From NCBI GenBank assembly GCA_002379985.1, contig DFVG01000017.1, forward strand, positions 8,830-72,829: a DNA stretch of 64,000 nucleotides, in the 5' to 3' direction. Position 1 is the stretch's first letter. Every line of letters begins with the position of its first letter. This DNA is from Flavobacteriaceae bacterium UBA4166 (GTDB lineage Bacteria > Bacteroidota > Bacteroidia > Flavobacteriales > Flavobacteriaceae). This document shows, in pieces, positions 34,378-40,836 of this stretch. Both the position numbers and the translations under genes were made by a program. The notes below the pieces were generated by a model that made no database searches, was not told the origin of the DNA, and worked only from the letters and a program-made list of their open reading frames with translations.

Positions 34378-35154
34378 ATGCTACTTAAATACGACTTTAC
34401 GTTTGAGGGACTTTTGACAGCCGTTTTTATGATGTATGATGAAAAAATAAAAGACCTACAGCTGCTTCGGCCCGAGCAATCACAGCCTTCACTTTTTTCG
34501 GATATGGAATATATTATCACTGATGATAGCAAAGCCTCTCGGGTCTGGAAAGGAATTGCCAAGAAAGGGGGCGTGCGCACACAACAGTTGCTTTATAGAG
34601 TATTTCTAAGTGAATTGCCGCAAATGGAAGCCTTGATCTTATCCTTTTTACGAGTATTTTTTCAGACACAAGGTACCGTGGTGAAGAATCCGGCGCATCC
34701 GCTTACATCCAAACTGTTAGAGATTCAGAAGATGATTGGGCGCGAAAAGCACCGTATGGATGCCTTTGTGCGGTTTATGCAAACAAAAGAGGGATGGTAC
34801 GTGGCTACTATTGCACCCGATTTCAATGTATTACCCTTAAATGTAACGCATTTCAAGAATCGCTATGCAGACCAGCATTGGTTGCTGTATGATGTAAAGC
34901 GAAACTATGGATTCTTCTATGACCAGGAGAAGGTTCAAGAAGTACAATTAGCGCTTGAATCGACAGCCCCTTTAACGCATCATATTAAGACGTTTTGCCT
35001 TTCGGAAGAAGAAACGCGTTTTCAAGAATTATGGAAATTGTATTTCGATAGTACCAATATTACTTCCCGGAAGAACATGAAACTTCACTTACAACATGTT
35101 CCGAAGCGATACTGGAAATATTTAACCGAAAAACAACCCATTCTAAAAAAATGA
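34378..35154 (+). CDS. putative DNA metabolism protein (TIGR03915 type), partner of the radical SAM protein
   Basis: A 258-residue protein of the family that is almost always adjacent to the radical-SAM protein above. Recognised regions are the N-terminal YDFTFEGLLTAVF, MIGREKHRMDAFVRFM near 120-135, the PLNVTHFKNRYADQHWLLYD segment near 156-175 and the C-terminal LHLQHVPKRYWKYLTE near 235-250. Related domains are found fused to UdgX-type uracil-DNA-binding proteins (from memory of family annotations), pointing to DNA lesion handling. Activity is unknown. It starts three bases after the radical-SAM stop codon. Confidence 0.85.
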   Translation: MLLKYDFTFEGLLTAVFMMYDEKIKDLQLLRPEQSQPSLFSDMEYIITDDSKASRVWKGIAKKGGVRTQQLLYRVFLSELPQMEALILSFLRVFFQTQGTVVKNPAHPLTSKLLEIQKMIGREKHRMDAFVRFMQTKEGWYVATIAPDFNVLPLNVTHFKNRYADQHWLLYDVKRNYGFFYDQEKVQEVQLALESTAPLTHHIKTFCLSEEETRFQELWKLYFDSTNITSRKNMKLHLQHVPKRYWKYLTEKQPILKK

Positions 35155-35187
35155 TTAATTTTAACATATAACAAAAAACCAATCAAC

Positions 35188-35439
35188 ATGAAGAAATTCA
35201 CAACCGCCTTGTTACTGTTATTGTTTGTTTTCAGTGTAAGCTGTCGAGAAACCACCCAAGAAAAAGCGCAAGATGCATTAGAAGCTGCCGCAGAAGATAC
35301 GGAGAACAATCTTGAAAATGCTGGAGAAGCCATCGAAGAAGCTGTAGAAGAAACTGGAGATGCTATCGAAAACGCAGGAGAAGAAATTAATGAAGAAATT
35401 GAAGGTACCGATGAGATGCCGGGAGGAGATGATAACTAA
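35188..35439 (+). CDS. small acidic CRET-type lipoprotein with 11-residue repeats (copy 4)
   Basis: An 83-residue precursor, signal 1-18, lipobox SVSC, mature start CRETTQEKA. The mature part divides neatly into 11-residue units: AQDALEAAAED, TENNLENAGEA, IEEAVEETGDA, IENAGEEINEE and IEGTDEMPGGD. Units usually begin with a branched or small residue followed by Glu, the pattern of an amphipathic hendecad helix. It lies 33 bases after the DNA-metabolism gene with no terminator between, so it may also be reached by read-through from the repressor-controlled promoter. Confidence 0.75.
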   Translation: MKKFTTALLLLLFVFSVSCRETTQEKAQDALEAAAEDTENNLENAGEAIEEAVEETGDAIENAGEEINEEIEGTDEMPGGDDN

Positions 35440-35501
35440 ATTTTAACAAATTTATCCTTGAATTGAATTAATTTCGTTCCATTAACACAAAATAAACCAT
35501 T

Positions 35502-35723
35502 ATGAAAAAAGTATTTATAGCCGTAACCGCCCTTTTATTGAGCGTTTCAGTATTTTCTTGTCGTGAAACTACAGAAGAAAGAACAGAAGAATCTATTGAA
35601 ACAGCAATTGATGATACAGGAGATGCCATTGAAGATGCTGCAGAAGATGTAGAAGATGCCGTTAACGAAGCCGGTGAAGAAATTGAGGAAGAAGTAGAAG
35701 GCACTGACGATATGGACAATTAA
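35502..35723 (+). CDS. small acidic CRET-type lipoprotein with 11-residue repeats (copy 5)
   Basis: A 73-residue precursor, lipobox VFSC, mature start CRETTEERT. Units such as IETAIDDTGDA, IEDAAEDVEDA and VNEAGEEIEEE repeat every 11 residues, and the end (EGTDDMDN) is close to that of copy 4. A box TAATTTCG at 35469-35476 (one mismatch to TAnnTTTG) may give it its own promoter. A strong terminator follows. Copies 4 and 5 are the most similar pair, probably a recent duplication. Function unknown. Confidence 0.75.
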   Translation: MKKVFIAVTALLLSVSVFSCRETTEERTEESIETAIDDTGDAIEDAAEDVEDAVNEAGEEIEEEVEGTDDMDN

Positions 35724-35743
35724 TCAGGTCCCGAAACATAGAA

Positions 35744-35771
35744 AAGCCCGGCGAAAGTCCGGGTTTTTTTT
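35744..35771 (+). terminator. terminator after lipoprotein copy 5
   Basis: AAGCCCGG and CCGGGTTT form a stem with a short loop, followed by eight T, 20 bases after the stop codon. Confidence 0.85.
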
Positions 35772-35825
35772 GCACTACATATAATATTTTTTCTAACAAC
35801 ATCGCCAAGAGCAATTAAGATCTTC

Positions 35826-36257
35826 ATGAAAACCATTCTCGCTCCTTTGAAAGATACCACTCCAACACAATGGTTTGTTTATATTGCTTTTTACTTCTGT
35901 TGGGGAATCACCATGAACTGGATTGGTCAAGAGTTAGCAATCGCTAAATTCACCTATTGGTGGCAGGTCATCACCACCTATGTTCTATATATGGTTCCTA
36001 TTTCTATCCTACTTAGACCTTATCCAATACACACGCAATATGCCTATGGTCTCATTGCTATGGGGTTGTTGGAGTTTGGAGGATATACTCTCAAAACTTC
36101 GTATATTTATCCTGACAACATATTGGAAAGGTGGTTCGGGGCACACGTGTTCGCACTGTGTATGACATTATTTTTCGCCTGGTATTTCCCTCTTGGAAAT
36201 TATGTCGTTAATCGTATATTTATGCCGTTAATCGATAAATCAAAGAAAAATAACTAA
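35826..36257 (+). CDS. hypothetical membrane protein with about four transmembrane helices
   Basis: A 143-residue protein with hydrophobic segments near 16-33, 45-63, 70-88 and 103-125, rich in Trp and Tyr, with a basic tail (DKSKKNN). I do not recognise a family. It is preceded by the terminator of lipoprotein copy 5 and followed by a separate promoter, so it is likely transcribed alone. The ATG at 35826 gives a short polar N-terminus before the first helix, which is a reasonable start. Confidence 0.65.
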   Translation: MKTILAPLKDTTPTQWFVYIAFYFCWGITMNWIGQELAIAKFTYWWQVITTYVLYMVPISILLRPYPIHTQYAYGLIAMGLLEFGGYTLKTSYIYPDNILERWFGAHVFALCMTLFFAWYFPLGNYVVNRIFMPLIDKSKKNN

Positions 36258-36313
36258 CAAAGGTACCATAAACTTATATTTCTTAAGCTATTACATTTTT
36301 GAAAAGATCTGCG

Positions 36314-36321
36314 TAGGTTTG
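36314..36321 (+). promoter_or_regulatory. -7 promoter box for the 40-residue lipoprotein gene
   Basis: TAGGTTTG is an exact TAnnTTTG match, 33 bases before the ATG at 36354. Confidence 0.5.
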
Positions 36322-36353
36322 TTACATAATTAACAACAAAAAACCTATTCTTC

Positions 36354-36476
36354 ATGAAAAAATTAATGTTTATTTTAGCATTGCTTGCATTTGCTGCAAG
36401 TTGTACCCCAGAAGCCATCACAACTGATGAACAACAAATCGACAAAGCAGACTACGAAGTTCCTCCCAACGGATAA
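36354..36476 (+). CDS. 40-residue lipoprotein
   Basis: A very short precursor: signal MKKLMFILALLAFAASC with the cysteine at 17, then about 23 polar residues ending DYEVPPNG. The lipobox-like AASC, the start-adjacent MKK and the upstream exact TAnnTTTG box support a real gene. Similar tiny lipoproteins with a terminal -VP-NG exist in flavobacteria, from memory. Its 3' part overlaps in another frame the likely N-terminus of the next membrane protein gene. Confidence 0.65.
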   Translation: MKKLMFILALLAFAASCTPEAITTDEQQIDKADYEVPPNG

Positions 36477-36948
36477 GAAACTTTCAATGATATCAGGGGT
36501 GTTTCTATCGTTTTTATTGATAGCAACACCCTTTCTTTTTTACATCTATAAGTATGCTCCTACAGATTCGAAGGAATGGAATACCATTGTAGGGACTATT
36601 AATGCAGGAAATTTTGCCCATGCACAATCGTACATGCATGCATTGTTCACCAAAGTAACTTTCGTATTAATGACCGGCATTTGGTTCTTAACTTCTAAGA
36701 ATTGGTGGAAGTATGCCATTTTAGTTCCCCTCACTATGTTTTTATTTCAGTTGGCAGGGGTCATTAATCATAAGAACGACTACATCGATGAGTTTGATTT
36801 TTGGTACTCCTTACCCATCATCTTACCTATCCTTATCTTTCTGATCTATATTTCCTATCAAATTGGCAAAAGAAGCGAATCGAACACCATGGACCTTAAA
36901 GATCAGGTAGATGATGAGATCAGTAAAATTTTCAGTGACAAATTATAG
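36427..36948 (+). CDS. hypothetical integral membrane protein
   Basis: A 173-residue protein with hydrophobic segments near 21-40, 68-88, 93-112 and 126-146, followed by a charged tail (DLKDQVDDEISKIF). The start is uncertain: ATG at 36427 gives a polar N-terminus with TDKKLSMISG, which looks conserved in relatives I recall; ATG at 36487 would remove it and start just after the 40-residue lipoprotein gene. The first choice overlaps the lipoprotein gene by 50 bases in a different frame. No family function is known. Confidence 0.65.
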   Translation: MNNKSTKQTTKFLPTDKKLSMISGVFLSFLLIATPFLFYIYKYAPTDSKEWNTIVGTINAGNFAHAQSYMHALFTKVTFVLMTGIWFLTSKNWWKYAILVPLTMFLFQLAGVINHKNDYIDEFDFWYSLPIILPILIFLIYISYQIGKRSESNTMDLKDQVDDEISKIFSDKL

Positions 36949-37136
36949 AAAAGCTCTTCGCACCCTTTAAATTTTCCATAATAAATACTTTGGATTTAGG
37001 ACAAAAGTTTTAAATTTGCTCCCGCTTTGAAACAAAAGCACGTTCTTTATTATGCGAAAATAGCTCACACTCGTATCCCACGAGTGTAGCGAGAGGAATA
37101 CGCGAGTGCCAACTTGCCATTTCTCAGCACGTAAAT
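36949..37136. other. region upstream of tRNA-Gly with promoter, partial tRNA copy and hairpin
   Basis: No protein-coding gene is seen here. 37011-37018 is TAAATTTG, an exact -7 box. 37052-37067 is a 16-base copy of the tRNA-Gly 5' end with its two preceding bases. 37067-37087 is an 8-bp hairpin ACACTCGT / ACGAGTGT with a five-base loop, and a degenerate inverted echo of it follows at about 37093-37107. Confidence 0.6.
37011..37018 (+). promoter_or_regulatory. -7 promoter box for the tRNA-Gly/tRNA-Leu region
   Basis: TAAATTTG matches TAnnTTTG exactly. A transcript starting just after it would include the 5' tRNA-Gly fragment before the intact tRNA gene. Confidence 0.5.
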
Positions 37137-37209
37137 GCGAAAATAGCTCAGTTGGTAGAGCGCCACCTTGCCAAGGTGGAGGTCGCGGGTTCGAATCCCG
37201 TTTTTCGCT
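37137..37209 (+). tRNA. tRNA-Gly (GCC)
   Basis: A complete cloverleaf: acceptor GCGAAAA / TTTTCGC, D-arm GCTC-AGTTGGTA-GAGC, anticodon stem CCACC / GGTGG with loop TTGCCAA (anticodon GCC), T-arm GCGGG-TTCGAAT-CCCGT, discriminator T. CCA is not encoded. A terminator follows. Confidence 0.95.
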
Positions 37210-37211
37210 CT

Positions 37212-37236
37212 AAGCCGAAGACGATTCGGCTTTTTT
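37212..37236 (+). terminator. terminator between the two tRNA genes
   Basis: AGCCGAA / TTCGGCT stem with a short loop followed by six T. Confidence 0.8.
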
Positions 37237-37250
37237 ATTAAAGGTCCGAT

Positions 37251-37336
37251 GCTCGGGTGGTGGAATTGGTAGACACGTTGGACTTAAAATCCAATGACCA
37301 GTAACGGTCGTACGGGTTCAAGTCCCGTCCCGAGTA
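37251..37336 (+). tRNA. tRNA-Leu (UAA)
   Basis: An 86-base class II tRNA: acceptor GCTCGGG / CCCGAGT, anticodon stem TTGGA / TCCAA with loop CTTAAAA (anticodon TAA), a long variable arm, T-arm ACGGG-TTCAAGT-CCCGT, discriminator A. CCA is not encoded. Confidence 0.95.
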
Positions 37337-37356
37337 CTTGAAGCGAAAGCCGAACC
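37322..37356 (+). repeat. 35-bp direct repeat, copy 1 (tRNA-Leu 3' end)
   Basis: This copy covers the last 15 bases of tRNA-Leu and continues through the spacer to the left arm of the terminator. An identical copy is at 37494-37528, 172 bases away. Confidence 0.9.
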
Positions 37357-37376
37357 GATAAGGTTCGGTTTTTTTT
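37350..37376 (+). terminator. terminator after tRNA-Leu
   Basis: CCGAACC pairs with GGTTCGG around a five-base loop, followed by eight T. Confidence 0.85.
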
Positions 37377-37493
37377 ATGCGTATCATCCGTGAAAAACCT
37401 TGTTTTTCTAAGGATGGGAAGCGAAAAAAGAAAGCCCGATAGGGCATTAGGCTTTCATTTCCGATAGTAGGTAAAGAGACTCACCGTAGGTAC

Positions 37494-37528
37494 GTCCCGT
37501 CCCGAGTACTTGAAGCGAAAGCCGAACC
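37494..37528 (+). repeat. 35-bp direct repeat, copy 2 (duplicated tRNA-Leu 3' end)
   Basis: It is identical to 37322-37356. It carries the tRNA-Leu 3' part and only the left arm of the terminator, and is not part of any intact tRNA. The 137 bases between the copies hold no recognisable gene. A tRNA 3'-end duplication of this kind is the usual footprint of site-specific integration. Confidence 0.85.
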
Positions 37529-37557
37529 TTAAAGACCCGGGCATTTATATGCAGATG

Positions 37558-40173
37558 TTACGATTTTATCTTTACAGAAGCCTTTCGCTCTAACATACGC
37601 TTGATCTCATTTAACTTCATCAAAGCTTCAACAGGTGTAAGCGTATCAATATCCAGATGAAGAATCTCTTCACGCAACTCCTCTAGTAAGGGGTCGTCTA
37701 ATTTGAAGAAACTCAATTGCATTTCTTCTTTCCCGAGCTCCTTCATCTGGTGAGAGAGTTCTTCGGAACCATGTGATTTTTCTAATCGCTCCAAAATTTT
37801 CTGAGAACGCTTCAACACCGTTTGTGGCATCCCCGCCATTTTCGCAACGTGAATTCCGAAGCTATGATGCGAACCTCCGGGCACTAATTTCCGAAGAAAT
37901 AATACTTGATCTTTTAATTCTTTAACAGATACATTATAATTTTTAATACGATCAAACGTATCTGTCATTTCATTTAACTCATGATAATGGGTGGCAAATA
38001 ATGTTTTTGGTCGCGCCGGATGTTCGTGTAAATATTCGCTTATCGCCCAAGCAATAGAAATGCCATCATAGGTACTCGTACCACGACCTATCTCGTCCAA
38101 CAACACTAAACTTCGGTCTGAAATATTATTTAGAATACTCGCCGTCTCGTTCATTTCAACCATAAACGTAGATTCTCCCATCGAGATATTGTCACTGGCA
38201 CCCACCCGCGTAAAGATCTTGTCTACACAACCCATACGTACTTCCGAAGCCGGCACAAAACTCCCCATCTGGGCCAACAATACAATGAGCGCAGTCTGCC
38301 GAAGGATCGCCGACTTACCACTCATGTTGGGTCCCGTAATCATGATAAGTTGCTGCGCTTCACGATCTAGATACACATCATTAGGAATAAATGGCGCTTC
38401 GGGAGGAAGTTGTTGTTCGATCACGGGGTGACGCCCGCCTTTAATATCAAGATCAAAATCGTCAGTCAATTCAGGACGCTTATAATGATGCGTTCTAGCC
38501 TGCTCTGCAAAAGAACACAAACAATCTAATTGTGCTAGATATCCAGCAGTTTGCTGTACTTTCGGAATAAATACCAGCAATTCTTCGATCAGTTCTGAAA
38601 ACAGTTGCTGCTCTAAGACCGCTATCTTTTCTTCGGCACCTAGGATCTTCTGCTCGTATTCTTTAAGTTCTTCGGTAATGTATCGCTCCGCACTAACCAA
38701 GGTTTGTTTGCGAGTCCATTCGGAAGGTACTTTTTCTTTGTGCGTGTTGCGCACCTCAATGTAGTAGCCAAACACATTATTAGAGGCGATCTTTAGTGAA
38801 GTGATCCCCGTGCGTTTGCTCTCCCGCTCCAGCATGGCGTCTAAATATTCTTTCCCACCGGAAGCAATGCTACGAAGTTCATCAAGCTCATTATGATAGC
38901 CGTCAGCAATCACATTGCCTTTGGAAATTAGAACGGGAACCTCTGCCTTTAAGGAGGTTAACACTAAGGAGCACAGGTCTTCACAAGTATCTAAATGCTT
39001 AGCTATCTTAACAATGGCTGGTATTTCGGAAGCCGCTAAGAGCTCTTGAATAGGTTGCACCGCTTCTAGTGAATTCTTTAATTGAACCACTTCGCGGGGG
39101 TTGATCTTTCCGGTCGCTACTTTTGAAATTAATCGCTCTAGATCATAGATTCCTGACAATCCTTCTTGCACCGACTCCAATACGGATCTTTCCGAGACTA
39201 AATAAGCAACACAATCGTGACGTTCCTGAATGGTTGAAACGTCCTTCAACGGCAATGCTAGCCAGCGCTTTAATAACCGACCACCCATTGGTGATTTGGT
39301 CTTGTCTATGACATCTAATAACGTAATCGCATTTTCTTGAGTGCTGTGATATAGTTCCAGATTTCGAATGGTAAATCGATCCATCCAAACATAGGCGTCT
39401 GCGGCAATTCTTGAAATACGCGTAATATGTTGTAGACGGTCGTGACGTGTTTCACTCAAATAGTGTAATGCAGCACCTGCAGCGACAATTCCGGTTTCTA
39501 AATGGGCCACACCAAATCCTTTTAAGGAAGTGGTTCCAAACTGTTTTTCCAGTGATTCTTGCGCATAATCTTCCTGAAACACCCAATCCTCCATAAAGAA
39601 AGCGTGGTAGTGTTCTCCAAAGGTTTCGGTAAAAATCTTTCGCTTTGGTTTACTGACCAATACTTCGGAAGGCGCAAAATTTTGAAGTAAGGTATCGATG
39701 TATTCCGAAGAACCTTCAGCTGTTAGAAACTCGCCGGTAGAAACATCTAAAAAGGACACGCCAAGTCGTTGCTTCCCAAAATGGACAGCTCCTAAAAAAT
39801 TGTTTCGCTTGCGCTCTAAAATATCATCATTCAAGGCAACACCGGGCGTCACCAGCTCGGTCACTCCTCGCTTCACGATCTTTTTGGTTTGTTTTGGATC
39901 TTCTAATTGATCACATATGGCCACACGACATCCGGCCATCACCAATTTCGGCAAGTAGGTATGCAATGAGTGGTGTGGAAATCCGGCCAACTCGGTTTGA
40001 TCGCCTCCATTATTCCGGGCGGTCAACGTAATATTCAAAATCTTTGCAGCCCGAACGGCATCGCTTCCAAAGGTCTCATAAAAATCCCCCACCCGAAACA
40101 ACAATAAGGCATCAGGATACTTCGCCTTGATGCTATTGTATTGTTTCATTAAAGGGGTCACTTTCTTCGCCAT
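37558..40173 (-). CDS. mutS: DNA mismatch repair protein MutS
   Basis: An 871-residue mismatch sensor. The N-terminal mismatch-binding motif FRVGDFYETFG is at about 26-36 (Phe-X-Glu intercalating pair in FYE). The ATPase P-loop GPNMSGKS lies near 618-625, Walker B LVLLDEIGRGTSTYDG near 695-710, and the signature ATHYHELNEM near 732-741. C-terminal helices and the final basic tail are present. Length is normal. It is divergent from the TrmH-type methyltransferase gene. Confidence 0.97.
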   Translation of the reverse strand: MAKKVTPLMKQYNSIKAKYPDALLLFRVGDFYETFGSDAVRAAKILNITLTARNNGGDQTELAGFPHHSLHTYLPKLVMAGCRVAICDQLEDPKQTKKIVKRGVTELVTPGVALNDDILERKRNNFLGAVHFGKQRLGVSFLDVSTGEFLTAEGSSEYIDTLLQNFAPSEVLVSKPKRKIFTETFGEHYHAFFMEDWVFQEDYAQESLEKQFGTTSLKGFGVAHLETGIVAAGAALHYLSETRHDRLQHITRISRIAADAYVWMDRFTIRNLELYHSTQENAITLLDVIDKTKSPMGGRLLKRWLALPLKDVSTIQERHDCVAYLVSERSVLESVQEGLSGIYDLERLISKVATGKINPREVVQLKNSLEAVQPIQELLAASEIPAIVKIAKHLDTCEDLCSLVLTSLKAEVPVLISKGNVIADGYHNELDELRSIASGGKEYLDAMLERESKRTGITSLKIASNNVFGYYIEVRNTHKEKVPSEWTRKQTLVSAERYITEELKEYEQKILGAEEKIAVLEQQLFSELIEELLVFIPKVQQTAGYLAQLDCLCSFAEQARTHHYKRPELTDDFDLDIKGGRHPVIEQQLPPEAPFIPNDVYLDREAQQLIMITGPNMSGKSAILRQTALIVLLAQMGSFVPASEVRMGCVDKIFTRVGASDNISMGESTFMVEMNETASILNNISDRSLVLLDEIGRGTSTYDGISIAWAISEYLHEHPARPKTLFATHYHELNEMTDTFDRIKNYNVSVKELKDQVLFLRKLVPGGSHHSFGIHVAKMAGMPQTVLKRSQKILERLEKSHGSEELSHQMKELGKEEMQLSFFKLDDPLLEELREEILHLDIDTLTPVEALMKLNEIKRMLERKASVKIKS

Positions 40174-40281
40174 GAATCATATTTTCAGAGGGAATAAAAA
40201 TAAAGAAATACCCTTGGCCTTCCCCGAAATCTATAGCGCATTTTATCCGATGTTATCAACAAATAACACACTTGCTTTGAT

Positions 40282-40289
40282 TATTTTTG
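40282..40289 (+). promoter_or_regulatory. -7 promoter box for the TrmH-type gene
   Basis: TATTTTTG matches TAnnTTTG exactly and ends four bases before the ATG at 40294, predicting a leaderless or nearly leaderless transcript. Confidence 0.5.
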
Positions 40290-40293
40290 CGGC

Positions 40294-40836
40294 ATGCGTT
40301 ACCGGAAATTGAAAAATAGTGAACTAGACCGACTCAGTACGAATGAATTCAAGGCGGCCGAAAAAACCAAATTGATCGTCATATTGGATAACGTGCGTAG
40401 TCTGAACAATATTGGCGCTATTTTTCGCACTGCGGATGCCTTTTTGATCGAAAAGATCTACCTCTGCGGAATCACAGCGAAACCCCCACACAAGGACATT
40501 CAGAAAACAGCCTTAGGCGCTACAGAAAGTGTGGCTTGGGAACATGTTGAAAATACGCTGCAATTGGTGTCTCAACTTAAGAGTGAGGGCGTCTTCGTAG
40601 CTTCCATTGAACAAGCCGAAACAGCGATCATGCTCGATGAATTTTCAGTACAAGAAGCAATGACCTATGCTTTGGTATTTGGTCATGAAGTAAAAGGAGT
40701 GTCACAAGAGGTGGTCTCCGCCAGCGATGCAGTCATTGAAATTCCGCAATTGGGAACCAAACATTCACTAAATATCTCGGTAAGTTCCGGCGTAGTGCTT
40801 TGGGATTTTTTCAGCAAGCTGAAAGCATTGCGTTAG
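40294..40836 (+). CDS. TrmH/SpoU-family RNA 2'-O-methyltransferase
   Basis: A 180-residue SPOUT-fold methyltransferase that would 2'-O-methylate tRNA or rRNA. Motif 1 is NNIGAIFRTADAF near 37-49, motif 2 ALVFGHEVKGVSQE near 127-140, and motif 3 IPQLGTKHSLNISVSSGVVLWDF near 149-171, which form the knotted SAM site. It lacks the extra N-terminal substrate-binding domain of RlmB. The exact target nucleotide cannot be read from the sequence. Its 3' end overlaps the end of the convergent folK fusion gene by four bases. Confidence 0.88.
   Translation: MRYRKLKNSELDRLSTNEFKAAEKTKLIVILDNVRSLNNIGAIFRTADAFLIEKIYLCGITAKPPHKDIQKTALGATESVAWEHVENTLQLVSQLKSEGVFVASIEQAETAIMLDEFSVQEAMTYALVFGHEVKGVSQEVVSASDAVIEIPQLGTKHSLNISVSSGVVLWDFFSKLKALR

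Noticed and set aside
37238..37447. Open frame on the minus strand over tRNA-Leu and its terminator
   Set aside because: It covers an RNA gene and terminator, so it is a chance frame.
37400..37470. Inverted repeat AAAGCC...GGCTTT between the two 35-bp repeats
   Set aside because: Short stem with a weak loop and no T-tract; not convincing as terminator or structured RNA.
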